A DNA stretch of 60,809 nt from Phycisphaeraceae bacterium (lineage in GTDB: Bacteria > Planctomycetota > Phycisphaerae > Phycisphaerales > Phycisphaeraceae): the NCBI GenBank assembly GCA_020851735.1, contig JADZCD010000054.1, forward strand, positions 1-60,809, written 5' to 3'. Both the position numbers and the translations under genes were made by a program. The notes under the pieces are model-generated. The model was not told the origin of the DNA, did not search any database, and saw only the letters and a list, made by a program, of their open reading frames with translations. Every line of letters begins with the position of its first letter. The stretch's first letter is position 1. Positions 27,413 to 36,141 of the stretch are shown here, piece after piece.

Positions 27413-27979
27413 CTACGACTGCCGCAGGTAACGCTCGCGCTGCGGCGCCGCCGGCCGCGCCATCCAATACGTCTTGGCCTGCTTGTCCGAGCGGCGTCTC
27501 ATCGGATCATAACCGACCATTCTCATCGCCAAGCCGATCGGCGTGACGACCCCATAGTACACCACCGCCAGGACCACCACCGTCACCCCCTGGCCCACCG
27601 GTTCGCCCCCACGCTGCCAGATCTCCCGCAACGATTCTCCAAATCGCGGCCAGGCCGCCACCGCCAGCGCCAATCCCACCCCAGCCGCCCAGAGCACCGC
27701 CGCCACCCCGATCGGCCGCTCAACCCGCTGACTCCATTCCGCCGCCACCGCCAGAATCAGCGGCACCAGCAGGGCTGGATACGGCTGCGAATTCTTTTCC
27801 GTCGTTGTCAGTACCCCCAGCACCGCCAAGCTCGCCCCGATGCCTGCCGCCACCCACAGCATCAGCGGTTTGAACATCGCCAGCCCCCCCCCTACCGCGA
27901 AGAACAACAGCAACGCCATGGCAAACCGCCACGCCCGCCCGCGGCCGCAAACCCCTTGTTTTTCCTGCTCCTGCGTCAT
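27413..27979 (-). CDS. SxtJ-like membrane protein
   Basis: 188 residues from the start MTQEQEKQG. The sequence shows four or five hydrophobic segments and the family hallmark VVYYGVVTPIGLAMRMVGYDPMRR near the C-terminus, as in SxtJ proteins named after the cyanobacterial saxitoxin cluster. The function of SxtJ is not established; it regularly accompanies carbamoyltransferases. ATG 27979 has GAGGA 8 bases upstream and lies 10 bases after the stop of the carbamoyltransferase; a start at 28003 would overlap that gene. Confidence 0.8.
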   Translation of the reverse strand: MTQEQEKQGVCGRGRAWRFAMALLLFFAVGGGLAMFKPLMLWVAAGIGASLAVLGVLTTTEKNSQPYPALLVPLILAVAAEWSQRVERPIGVAAVLWAAGVGLALAVAAWPRFGESLREIWQRGGEPVGQGVTVVVLAVVYYGVVTPIGLAMRMVGYDPMRRRSDKQAKTYWMARPAAPQRERYLRQS

Positions 27980-27989
27980 GACTCGTTCC

Positions 27990-29828
27990 TCAATCCAGCT
28001 CAAATCCCTTTAAGTACGCGTTCAGATCGTAGCTCTGCGCTCGCGGCTGATCAGCCTTGCGCAACACGAAATCCTCCAACACCAGCACATCCATGTCCGT
28101 AGCCATAAAGCACCGATAAGCGTCTTGCGGCGTGCAGACGATCGGCTCCCCGCGAATATTAAAGCTGGTGTTGACCAGCACCGGGCAATTTGTCCGTTGC
28201 TGGAACCCCTTAAGCAAGCGGTAAAACCGCCCGTGGCGCTTAGCGTCCACCGTCTGCACCCGGGCCGAATAATCCACGTGCGTCACCGCCGGAATTACCG
28301 AGCGCCGGCGGTTGATCCGCGAGCTGACCGACTCCGTGAAATCATCGGCCGACCCAGCCGACCGCCGCTCCTGCCGCACCGGCGCCACCAGCAGCATATA
28401 CGGGCTTTCCACGTTCGCCGGCAGATCAAACCACTGCCCCGCCTCCTCACGCAGCACCGCCGGCGCGAACGGGCGAAACGACTCGCGGAACTTGATCTTT
28501 AAATTCATAAACGACTGCATGCGCTCCGAACGCGCGTCGCCGAGAATCGATCGCCCCCCCAGCGCCCGCGGGCCGAACTCCATTCGTCCCTGAAAAAATC
28601 CCACCACCTTCTGCTGCTCCAGGCAATCGACAATCCGCGCGATGAGCTGGTCTTCATCGGTCAATTGTTCATACACCGCCCCGACCCCGTCGAGAAATTC
28701 TTGAATTTCCAGCGTCGCAAACGCCGGCCCCAGGAACGATCCGTGCTGCCGATCCTCGCCCGCGCTCACCGTGCGCGGCTTATCCAATATCTGGTGCCAG
28801 ACCAACAGCGCCGCCCCCAGCGCCCCCCCGGCATCGCCCGCGGCCGGTTGAATCCACACATTCTCGAAAATGCCCTCCCGGAGCATATGACCGTTCGCCA
28901 CGCAATTCAGCGCCACGCCCCCCGCCAGCACCAGATTCTTCATCCCCGTCTGCCGGGCGACCTCCCGGGCGCCGCGCAGCACCACTTCCTCCGTCACCGC
29001 CTGAATCGACGCCGCCACGTCCATGTCTTCCTGGCGAATCGCACTCTCCGGGCGACGCCGTTTGACCCCCAGCAACCTCTCCAATTCCGGGCCCGTCATG
29101 CGCAGGCTCTGGCCATACGGAAAATACTTCATGTTCAAGCGGAACGAACCGTCGTCCTTCAAATCCATCAGCTCCCGGAGCATGATGTCCTTATAGATCG
29201 GCCGCCCGAACGGCGCCAGCCCCATCAACTTATATTCCCCGGAATTCACCCGGAACCCGGTGAAATACGTGAACGCCGAATACAGCAGCCCCAGCGAATG
29301 CGGAAAGCGCAGCTCGCGCGTCAGTTCAATGCGATTCCCCCGCCCCACGCCATAGGTCGCCGTCGCCCATTCGCCCACGCCGTCCAGGGTCAGAATCGCC
29401 GCCTCTTCAAACGGCGAGGGAAAAAACGCGCTGGCCGCATGGGACTCATGGTGCTCGCAAAACAGATACGACCGCTTATACGCCCCCTCCAACGCCCGAT
29501 CCAGTTGCCGCGGCACATACAGCTTTTGCCGCAGCCACAACGGCATCGCCTCCAGAAACGAACGAAACCCCACCGGCGCAAACGCCAGATAGGTCTCCAG
29601 CAGCCGCTCAAACTTCAGCACCGGCTTGTCGTAGAACGCCACATAATCAATATCCCCCGGCCCGATGCCGCCCTCGCGCAGACAATACGCCATCGCCTGC
29701 ACCGGCAGACGATGATCGTGCTTCTGGCGTGAAAATCGCTCTTCCTGCGCCGCGGCGATGATATCCCCGTCGCGCACCAGGCACGCGGCGCTGTCGTGGT
29801 AAAAGGCTGACACCCCGAGGATATTCAT
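27990..29828 (-). CDS. NodU/TobZ family O-carbamoyltransferase
   Basis: 612-residue enzyme that transfers a carbamoyl group from carbamoyl phosphate through carbamoyl-AMP to a hydroxyl, usually on a sugar. The N-terminal Kae1-like domain starts with MNILGVSAFYHDSAACLV and has the metal-binding CEHHESHAASAF, LTLDGVGEWAT and AGGVALNCVANG. The C-terminal YrdC-like domain shows VGFFQGRMEFGPRALGGRSI and FRESFRPFAPAVL. ATG 29828 matches the conserved family start; 12 extra upstream residues are unlikely to be translated. It leads the operon with SxtJ-like, glycosyltransferase and DUF5989 genes, which implies carbamoylation of an exported glycan or of a small metabolite. The acceptor is unknown. Confidence 0.9.
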   Translation of the reverse strand: MNILGVSAFYHDSAACLVRDGDIIAAAQEERFSRQKHDHRLPVQAMAYCLREGGIGPGDIDYVAFYDKPVLKFERLLETYLAFAPVGFRSFLEAMPLWLRQKLYVPRQLDRALEGAYKRSYLFCEHHESHAASAFFPSPFEEAAILTLDGVGEWATATYGVGRGNRIELTRELRFPHSLGLLYSAFTYFTGFRVNSGEYKLMGLAPFGRPIYKDIMLRELMDLKDDGSFRLNMKYFPYGQSLRMTGPELERLLGVKRRRPESAIRQEDMDVAASIQAVTEEVVLRGAREVARQTGMKNLVLAGGVALNCVANGHMLREGIFENVWIQPAAGDAGGALGAALLVWHQILDKPRTVSAGEDRQHGSFLGPAFATLEIQEFLDGVGAVYEQLTDEDQLIARIVDCLEQQKVVGFFQGRMEFGPRALGGRSILGDARSERMQSFMNLKIKFRESFRPFAPAVLREEAGQWFDLPANVESPYMLLVAPVRQERRSAGSADDFTESVSSRINRRRSVIPAVTHVDYSARVQTVDAKRHGRFYRLLKGFQQRTNCPVLVNTSFNIRGEPIVCTPQDAYRCFMATDMDVLVLEDFVLRKADQPRAQSYDLNAYLKGFELD

Positions 29829-29888
29829 GCCCCCATGATATCGGGAAAATCCCTCGCGCCTCATCCGCCCAGCCGCCCCTGGGCACGC

Positions 29889-30896
29889 TTAAGGCGTGAA
29901 TTGAACCTTCAGCGTTCGCCCTTGGGCAAATTCCTCTAACAAGCGCGGAAACTCACCTAACCCCCCTACCACGCTGACCAGCTTGTCCACCTTAATCACC
30001 CCCTCCGCCAGCCAGGCGATGGCCCGGTCGAACGTATAACACAGGGCAAAGCTGCCCAGAATCGTCCAGTCATAGTGAAAGACGTCAAACGGCCGCAACG
30101 CCACCGTCGCGTCGCGCGGCGTAACGCCGAATTGCAGATACTGCCCGCGCGGTCGCAGATACGAAAAGGCCTTTTCAATCACGGCCGGCACGCCCGTGGC
30201 ATCCACCACCACCGCGAAACCGCGCGGGGCCATCTCCTTTATCTTCCCCTCCGCCGCCCCACCGGCCGCCAACGCCACGCTCACGCCTAGCTCCTCCGCC
30301 AGCTTCAGCCGTTCCTTTTGCGTGTCCACCACCACCACCCGCCCCGCGCCGCTGTGCCGCAGCGCCTGAGCCATGATCAACCCCATCGGCCCAGCCCCGA
30401 AAATCAGCGCGTCGTCACCCGGCAGCACCCTTAAACGCGTCAGCGCATGCACCACGCAGGACACCGGCTCAACCATCGCCGCCTGCGCGTCGCTGATGCC
30501 CGCCGGCAGGCGATAGCACGCCCGCGCCGGCACCGCCAGATATTCCGCCAGCGCCCCCGGCAGCGTGATCCCCACGCCCTGCCAGTTCAAGCAATGATTG
30601 TTCATCTGCAGCCGGCAGAAATCGCACGCATTGCAGTATAGATTCGGGTCCGCCGCCACCCGGTCGCCCACCTTCAGGTCCTTCACCTTCCCGCCCACCT
30701 GCGCCACCACCCCGCAGAACTCATGCCCGGGAATCAACGGAAAACTCGACAGATATTCATTGCGAAAAATATGCAGGTCCGTCCCGCACAAGCCCGCCCG
30801 CACAACCCGCAGCACCACCTGCTCCTCGCCGCAGATGGGCTCCGCCGTCCCCCCCACTTCCACCCGCTGGGGCCCTGTAAAAATCACCGCTTGCAT
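29889..30896 (-). CDS. Zinc-dependent alcohol (polyol/threonine) dehydrogenase, MDR family
   Basis: 335-residue medium-chain dehydrogenase. The catalytic zinc ligands are in GLCGTDLHI and PGHEFCGVV; the structural zinc lobe is [14 protein letters not shown] with the upstream Cys, all four cysteines present. The nucleotide-binding motif is [15 protein letters not shown], followed by [17 protein letters not shown] with the Asp that favours NAD. Overall it is closest to sorbitol, arabinitol and threonine dehydrogenases; I cannot separate them. It lies 60 bases upstream of the carbamoyltransferase start on the same strand and could supply or consume a sugar in that pathway, but this is only positional. 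Confidence 0.82.
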   Translation of the reverse strand: MQAVIFTGPQRVEVGGTAEPICGEEQVVLRVVRAGLCGTDLHIFRNEYLSSFPLIPGHEFCGVVAQVGGKVKDLKVGDRVAADPNLYCNACDFCRLQMNNHCLNWQGVGITLPGALAEYLAVPARACYRLPAGISDAQAAMVEPVSCVVHALTRLRVLPGDDALIFGAGPMGLIMAQALRHSGAGRVVVVDTQKERLKLAEELGVSVALAAGGAAEGKIKEMAPRGFAVVVDATGVPAVIEKAFSYLRPRGQYLQFGVTPRDATVALRPFDVFHYDWTILGSFALCYTFDRAIAWLAEGVIKVDKLVSVVGGLGEFPRLLEEFAQGRTLKVQFTP

Positions 30897-30932
30897 CGGT
30901 TTCTCCCTTGCCCGCCAACTTCGGCCGCCGCT

Positions 30933-32129
30933 TTAAATCCACCGGCGGCGCTTAAACCATATCAGCAGCCCCACCGCCACGCTCAGACACACCAGCCAGA
31001 ACACCCCATACCCCCAGCGGCTGTGCAACTCGGGCATGTGCTCAAAATTCATCCCGTAAACCCCGGCCAGAAACGTGATGGGAATGAAGATCGACGCGAA
31101 CACCGTCAGCACCTTCATCACCTCGTTCATCCGATTGCTCATCGACGTCAGATTCGTCTCCGTCAGCCCCGTGGCCATCTCCCGATAGGTCTCCACGATC
31201 TCCAGCACCTGCACCGCGTGGTCGTACACGTCGCCCAGAAACGTGCGCGTGGTTTCGCTGATCAGCGCAAACGGCTCCTGCCGCAGGCGATGCACCACCT
31301 CGCGCATGGGCCAGATCTGCCTCCGCAACAGCAGCAATTCCCGCTTAACCCGGTGAATCTCCCGCGCCGCCGCCGGCATGGGGTGGTCCAGCACCTTGGC
31401 CTCAATCTGCTCCAGCCATTCCCCATAATGCTCCAAGATCGGAAAATGATGGTCCACCAGGGCGTCCAGCAGGGCATAGACCAGAAAACTGGCGTCATTT
31501 TCCCGCAAGCGCGTGCCCACCGTGGCGATCCGCTGGCGGATCGGGTCCCACACGTCGCCGACGTTCTCCTGAAACGTCAACACCAGGTTGTGCCCCAGGA
31601 AAATGCTCACCTGCTCGCTGGAAATGTGCCCGTCCACCAGGCAATTCATGTTGGCGACGATAAACAGGTACTCCCCATACTTGGCGCTGCCGGGAAAATA
31701 CTCCACCTTCGGCCGCTGGGGAATGTGCAGCATGTCCTCGATCGCCAACGGATGCAGCCGGTATGTCCTGGCCATCAGGCCGATCATCTTCTTGTTGGAC
31801 ACACTCGAAAGATTCACCCAGCGAACCTTAAACCCCTCGTCCGTCGGCAACTCGCCCAGCGCCCCCACGTCCGCGACTTTCCGCGCCGCCTGCGGCCCCG
31901 GCCCGTAGTCGATGCAGGTCAGCTCCACCGCTTCGTCCGTCGTCGGTTCGACTGCCACCAACTGTTCCGCGTCGATCCCCGGGATCGCCCCGGGCTTCTT
32001 TTTGTCGAACAGCTTGGCCAGATGCGTCCCGTTGATCGCCCGCCCCAGCTTGCGGGCGGCCAACCCCACCGCCGCCGGCCCCAGGTGATTGTGCTTGTGC
32101 TTTCGCTCTTCTTGAGGTGAGTGCCTCAT
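30933..32129 (-). CDS. corA: CorA-type magnesium/cobalt transporter
   Basis: 398-residue inner-membrane Mg2+ channel that may also pass Co2+ or Ni2+. The long cytoplasmic domain is followed by two C-terminal transmembrane helices; the ion-selectivity motif YGMNFEHMPEL is intact between them. IPITFLAGVYGMNF and the basic end WFKRRRW are typical. ATG 32129 (MRHSPQEERK) has GGGAGG 8 bases upstream and is preferred to the upstream reading frame. It is divergent from trigger factor across about 265 bases. The N-terminus contains a short KHKHNH cluster. Confidence 0.93.
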   Translation of the reverse strand: MRHSPQEERKHKHNHLGPAAVGLAARKLGRAINGTHLAKLFDKKKPGAIPGIDAEQLVAVEPTTDEAVELTCIDYGPGPQAARKVADVGALGELPTDEGFKVRWVNLSSVSNKKMIGLMARTYRLHPLAIEDMLHIPQRPKVEYFPGSAKYGEYLFIVANMNCLVDGHISSEQVSIFLGHNLVLTFQENVGDVWDPIRQRIATVGTRLRENDASFLVYALLDALVDHHFPILEHYGEWLEQIEAKVLDHPMPAAAREIHRVKRELLLLRRQIWPMREVVHRLRQEPFALISETTRTFLGDVYDHAVQVLEIVETYREMATGLTETNLTSMSNRMNEVMKVLTVFASIFIPITFLAGVYGMNFEHMPELHSRWGYGVFWLVCLSVAVGLLIWFKRRRWI

Positions 32130-32277
32130 CCGTGCGCCTCCCAAGCCGCCGACCTGGAAAAAGTGACTTTCATAAAACCTGGCCCACATCGAGCCCGACC
32201 CGTGCCTTTCGCCCACTGGTACCCCTTGCCCCCCACCCTGTCAAACCCCGCCCATTCCCGCCGCTTCCGCCCTCTAG

Positions 32278-32306
32278 TTGACGCAATGCCGCTATTTCTC
32301 GATAAT
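32278..32306 (+). promoter_or_regulatory. Sigma-70 promoter of trigger factor
   Basis: TTGACG (32278-32283), 17-base spacer, GATAAT (32301-32306). It lies about 88 bases upstream of the tig start codon in the corA-tig divergent region, and it is the best-spaced promoter in the window besides that of the Rrf2 gene. Confidence 0.75.
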
Positions 32307-32393
32307 TTTTCCCTTTGCGGAATGATCCGCCCGCCCGTGCGCGGGGACTGTCTTATCCCGCCGCCGCACCGGCCTCACCAGGAGCTTTTGTCA

Positions 32394-33932
32394 ATGGCCA
32401 AGCAGGACCACACCCACCACGATCACGCGTCTCACGACCACGCTCATCATGACCATGATCACCACGATCATGACCATGACCAGGTCCCCCTCGCCGTGGC
32501 CGTGGAAGACATCGGGCCGGCCCGCAAATGCCTGACCATCGAAGTGCCCGCCGCACGCATCGAAACCGAAATCGAAAACCGCTACAGCAACCTCCAGGAA
32601 GAAGCAGCCCTCCCCGGTTTCCGCCGCGGCAAGGCCCCCAAGCGGCTGCTCCAAAGGCGCTTTTCCTCCACCATCCGCGACGAGGTCCGCACCGCGCTCC
32701 TCAGCTCCTGCTACAGCCAGGCCATCGAACAGGAAAAACTCGAAGTCCTCGGCGAACCGGAAATTCCCGATCTCGAACAGATCAAGCTTCCCGAGCAGGG
32801 CCCCCTGGTCTTTAAGGTCCAGGTCGAAGTGGTGCCTAAGTTCGACCTGCCGGAACTAAAATCCCTGGCCGTCAAGAAACCCAAGGTCGAACTCTCCGAC
32901 CAGGACGTCACCGACGAGGTCGAACGCATGCGCCGCCAGTTCGGCGAACTGCTGCCCGTCACCGAAGGCACCATCGAGGAAGACGATTATCTCCTCTCCG
33001 ACGTGAAAATCCTCGCCGGCGACGACGCCCCCGACGGCGCCGAGGAATTAGCCCAGCATCCGGGCACCTACATCCTCGTCCCCTCCAAGAGCCGCGAATA
33101 CAAGGGTCACGTCGTCGGCATCGTGGTGGAAAACCTGGGCAAGAAGCTCCTGGGCAAGAAAGTCCACGACGTCCTGCGCCTGTCCTTAAAGGGCCCCGCC
33201 GCGCACGAAGACGCCCGTATCAAAGATCAGCCCATCACCCTGGTCATCACCATCCAGAAGATCGAACGCATTCAGCCGGCCACCCTCGAGGCCGTCAGCG
33301 CCCGCGTCGGCCTTACCGATGCTTCCACCCTGACCACCCGCGTCCGCGAAATGCTCGACAGCCGCCGCCAGCGCGAACAGCAGTCCGCCATGCACCAGCA
33401 GATCTGCGATCACCTGCTGGACGCCGTGGAAATGGACCTCCCCGAGGGCCTTTCCACCCGCCAGGCCGCCCGCATGTTGCAGCGCCAGGCCATTGAAATG
33501 ATCTATCGCGGCATGCCCGAAGACGAGGTCGGCCAGAAAATCGCCGAATTGCGCAGCGGCACCGAGGACCAAGCCCGCAAGCAGCTTAAGCTCTACTTCA
33601 TCCTCAGCCGGGCCGCCGAATCGCTGCAGATTCAAGTCTCCGAAGCCGAAGTCAACGGCCGCGTCGCCATGCTCGCCATGCAGCAGGGCCGCCGTCCCGA
33701 ACGCTTCCGCCAGGAAATGCAGCGCTCCGGCCAGCTTGAACAGCTGTATGTGCAGATCCGCGACCAGAAAACCTTGGACAAAATCCTCGAATCCGCCACC
33801 GTGACGGAAGTGGACCCCAAGGAACTGGCCGAATCCGCTCCCGCCGCCAAGAAGAAATCCCCCCGCACCTCCTCCAAGAGCAAAAAAGGCAAGGCCAAGG
33901 GTAAGGATGAGTCCGCTGACAGCGACGAATAA
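32394..33932 (+). CDS. tig: Trigger factor chaperone with histidine-rich N-terminal extension
   Basis: 512-residue ribosome-associated chaperone and prolyl isomerase. After an extra 30-residue N-terminus carrying 13 histidines in HxH/HH/HD pattern (residues 6-28), the normal domain begins with the ribosome-binding signature LPGFRRGKAPKRLL. A FKBP-like middle domain (about 190-290) has lost several canonical residues (YKGHVVGIVVENLG), and the helical C-terminal domain follows. The tail is Lys/Ser-rich (KKKSPRTSSKSKKGKAKGK). ATG 32394 has AGGAG 9 bases upstream. The histidine stretch suggests divalent metal binding (Ni, Zn, Co), as known for His-rich SlyD, and corA lies divergently beside it. 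It precedes clpX, as in many bacteria, but without clpP. Confidence 0.93.
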   Translation: MAKQDHTHHDHASHDHAHHDHDHHDHDHDQVPLAVAVEDIGPARKCLTIEVPAARIETEIENRYSNLQEEAALPGFRRGKAPKRLLQRRFSSTIRDEVRTALLSSCYSQAIEQEKLEVLGEPEIPDLEQIKLPEQGPLVFKVQVEVVPKFDLPELKSLAVKKPKVELSDQDVTDEVERMRRQFGELLPVTEGTIEEDDYLLSDVKILAGDDAPDGAEELAQHPGTYILVPSKSREYKGHVVGIVVENLGKKLLGKKVHDVLRLSLKGPAAHEDARIKDQPITLVITIQKIERIQPATLEAVSARVGLTDASTLTTRVREMLDSRRQREQQSAMHQQICDHLLDAVEMDLPEGLSTRQAARMLQRQAIEMIYRGMPEDEVGQKIAELRSGTEDQARKQLKLYFILSRAAESLQIQVSEAEVNGRVAMLAMQQGRRPERFRQEMQRSGQLEQLYVQIRDQKTLDKILESATVTEVDPKELAESAPAAKKKSPRTSSKSKKGKAKGKDESADSDE

Positions 33933-34070
33933 CCGCCCCCCGAATCGTCGCCCCCCCCGGATCATTGCCCCCGGATTGTCGCCCCCCGGACTCCCCCACT
34001 GCGGCCGTTGACGGCCATGCTCAGATTCCCCTGGACTGCCATCCGCCGGTTACGCTATCTTGTGCCCAAG

Positions 34071-34472
34071 ATGCCCAACCCAAGCGTAAAGGACGCCTTG
34101 TCCCCCAGCCCGGCCGGGCTGGCCCTGCTTTTGGCGCAAAGCTCCGCTACGTCCCAGAAAATTCAGGACTTATGGCTCTGGCTGGGCGTCACCGCAGCCT
34201 TGATCTTAGCCGCCGGCGTTTTCGCTCACGTCGTCCTAAAAAAAATGCGCCATGAAGACCCCCCCTCCCACCGTGACGTCACCGGCGGTTTGGACGTCTC
34301 CTCCCTGCGCCAGATGCACGCCCAGGGCCTGATAAGCGACGAGGAATTAGCCCGCACCCGCGCGGTGATCAACGCCCGCATGCGGGCCCAGCACTTCTTG
34401 GATAACCAACCCGCCACCCCCGCCCACAACGAAAAGAACACTCCTCCGGATCCCCTCAATCCCCTTCAATAA
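34071..34472 (+). CDS. Hypothetical single-pass membrane protein with SHOCT-like segment
   Basis: About 133 residues if started at ATG 34071 (MPNPSVKDAL); another ATG at 34017 is possible. One transmembrane helix is clear (LWLWLGVTAALILAAGVFAHVV). It is followed by LRQMHAQGLISDEELARTRAVI, which looks like a SHOCT-type short helical motif (a hydrophobic pair, then GLIS-EE). The tail is Pro/Asn-rich. It sits between tig and clpX where clpP is often found, but it shows no protease features. Its role is unknown; SHOCT segments are usually C-terminal oligomerisation elements. Confidence 0.65.
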   Translation: MPNPSVKDALSPSPAGLALLLAQSSATSQKIQDLWLWLGVTAALILAAGVFAHVVLKKMRHEDPPSHRDVTGGLDVSSLRQMHAQGLISDEELARTRAVINARMRAQHFLDNQPATPAHNEKNTPPDPLNPLQ

Positions 34473-34483
34473 CCGGAGTGCGT

Positions 34484-34740
34484 GTACGAAATTACCGCTT
34501 TTCACGGTTACATGGACCTTAAAGCGCGACTTTTGCTCTAGCGAGAGTGCGGTGGTAGGTGCTACCATGTTGGTAATGGATCGACAGCCAACCTCGAGCC
34601 TGATCGTTATATCATGGCTTGGTTGGCATTAAGCCGCCCGAAGGGATGGACGATCAACCCTACGGATCAGGAAAAACCGGAGAGCCGGCGGTCGCAGGAC
34701 TTGGCAAGGTCCCTCACCGGAGGCGGCTGGTCAGTTTTAA
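34484..34740 (+). ncRNA. Candidate structured RNA leader upstream of clpX
   Basis: The roughly 300 bases between the small membrane protein and clpX are rich in exact pairings on the + strand: CTCT/AGAG (34536-34547), GGTAG-GTG-CTACC (34554-34566), a long hairpin with GCCAACC/GGTTGGC (34587-34593, 34621-34627) extended by AGCC/GGCT and TGAT/ATCA, and a closing pairing AGCCGCC/GGCGGCT (34632-34638, 34722-34728) that encloses AGGG/CCCT and GGAC/GTCC stems. This looks like a multi-branched leader. I could not match it to a known riboswitch. An in-frame extension of ClpX through it is possible on paper but unlikely. Confidence 0.45.
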
Positions 34741-34768
34741 TCGCCTCACACCCGCGAGAATTAAAGTT

Positions 34769-36097
34769 ATGCCGAATTCACGGACCGGCAAGAGTGGAGA
34801 AAAGGGACCAGGCGAGACCAACGGCGGCGACGGAGGAGGATTCAAGGGCAAGCGCATCACTACTTGCTCCTTCTGCGGTAAAACCTCCCGCGAAGTCGGG
34901 CCCATGGTCGAAGGCCCAAACGACGTTTACATCTGCGCCAACTGCGTGGACCTCTGTCAGAACATCTTCCGCCAGGAACGGCGGCGGGTGCAGGCCGGGC
35001 GCCCCTCCTTCGGGTCCATCCCCACGCCCCGGCAGGTCAAGGAATTCCTCGATCAATACGTCATCGGGCAGGACCGCGCCAAACGCGCCCTGGCCGTGGC
35101 CGTCCACCAGCACTACAAGCGCCTGACCGCTTCCGAGGACAAGGACTCCAACATCGAGTTGGAAAAATCCAACGTGCTCATGATCGGGCCCACCGGCTCG
35201 GGCAAGACCCTCCTGGCCCGCACCCTGGCCCGCATCCTCAACGTCCCCTTCGCCATCGGCGACGCCACCACCCTCACCGAGGCCGGGTACGTCGGCGAGG
35301 ACGTGGAGAACCTTCTCCTAAAACTCCTCCAGGCCGCCGATTTCGACCTCGAAGCCGCCCAGCGCGGCATCATCTACATCGACGAAATCGACAAGATCGG
35401 CAAGACCAGCCAGAACGTCTCGATCACCCGCGACGTCTCCGGCGAAGGCGTCCAGCAGGCCTTGCTCAAAATGCTCGAGGGCACCGTGGCCAACGTCCCT
35501 CCCCAGGGCGGCCGCAAGCACCCCGAACAGCAATACATCCAGATGGACACCAGCAACATCCTGTTCATCTGCGGCGGAACCTTCGTCGGCCTGGAAAACC
35601 TCATCCGTCGCCGCCTGGGCAAAAAGGCCATCGGCTTCGCCGCCGAAGGCGCCTCCGACGACCACAAGACCGACGAAACCGGGTACCTGCTTTCCCAGGT
35701 GACCCCCGAGGACCTGATCCACTTCGGCATGATCCCCGAATTGATCGGCCGTCTGCCCGTGGTCTCCTCCCTAAGCCCCCTGGATGAGTCCGCCCTCATC
35801 CGCATTCTCACCGAACCCAAAAACGCCCTCGTGCGCCAGTACCAGCACTTCTTCGGCATGGAAAACGCGGAGTTGGAATACACGCCCAGCGCCTTGGCCC
35901 ACCTGGCCCACAAGGCCATGGAACGCGACACCGGCGCCCGCGCCCTGCGCAGCGTGATGGAAGAAGTGATGCTGGAAATGCTCTACGAGCTTCCGGAACT
36001 GTCCAACAAGGGCGCCAAATACGTGATCGACGTCGACGCCATTACGCACAAGTCGGCGCTCAAGGAACTCCGAGTTAAGGGCAAGGAATCAGCCTGA
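34769..36097 (+). CDS. clpX: ATP-dependent unfoldase ClpX
   Basis: 442-residue AAA+ unfoldase that feeds substrates to ClpP. The N-terminal zinc domain has CSFCGK and CANCVDLC (four Cys). Walker A is [11 protein letters not shown], the pore loop GYVGEDVE, Walker [11 protein letters not shown], the RKH loop GRKHPEQQ, and sensor 2 GARALRSV; the tripeptide IGF of the ClpP-contact loop is present as [10 protein letters not shown]. The start [13 protein letters not shown] at 34769 is chosen because the upstream frame crosses the structured leader. clpP is not in the window, so the partner is encoded elsewhere. Confidence 0.96.
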   Translation: MPNSRTGKSGEKGPGETNGGDGGGFKGKRITTCSFCGKTSREVGPMVEGPNDVYICANCVDLCQNIFRQERRRVQAGRPSFGSIPTPRQVKEFLDQYVIGQDRAKRALAVAVHQHYKRLTASEDKDSNIELEKSNVLMIGPTGSGKTLLARTLARILNVPFAIGDATTLTEAGYVGEDVENLLLKLLQAADFDLEAAQRGIIYIDEIDKIGKTSQNVSITRDVSGEGVQQALLKMLEGTVANVPPQGGRKHPEQQYIQMDTSNILFICGGTFVGLENLIRRRLGKKAIGFAAEGASDDHKTDETGYLLSQVTPEDLIHFGMIPELIGRLPVVSSLSPLDESALIRILTEPKNALVRQYQHFFGMENAELEYTPSALAHLAHKAMERDTGARALRSVMEEVMLEMLYELPELSNKGAKYVIDVDAITHKSALKELRVKGKESA

Positions 36098-36141
36098 CCG
36101 TTCGCGGGCACGCTGACCCCTCCTAAAAGGTTAAGGTAAAG

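Noticed and set aside
28665..29732. Forward open frame of 355 codons opposite the carbamoyltransferase
   Set aside because: Arg/His/Gln-rich shadow frame with no motifs, explained by high GC content of the reverse-strand gene.
34008..34472. The small gene between tig and clpX considered as a degenerate clpP
   Set aside because: It has one transmembrane helix and a SHOCT-like segment and no Ser/His/Asp protease motifs.
34619..34768. N-terminal extension of ClpX by 50 residues
   Set aside because: The frame is open but the residues ([16 protein letters not shown] and onward) do not resemble ClpX, and the DNA is dense in paired RNA structure; ATG 34769 gives a normal ClpX start.
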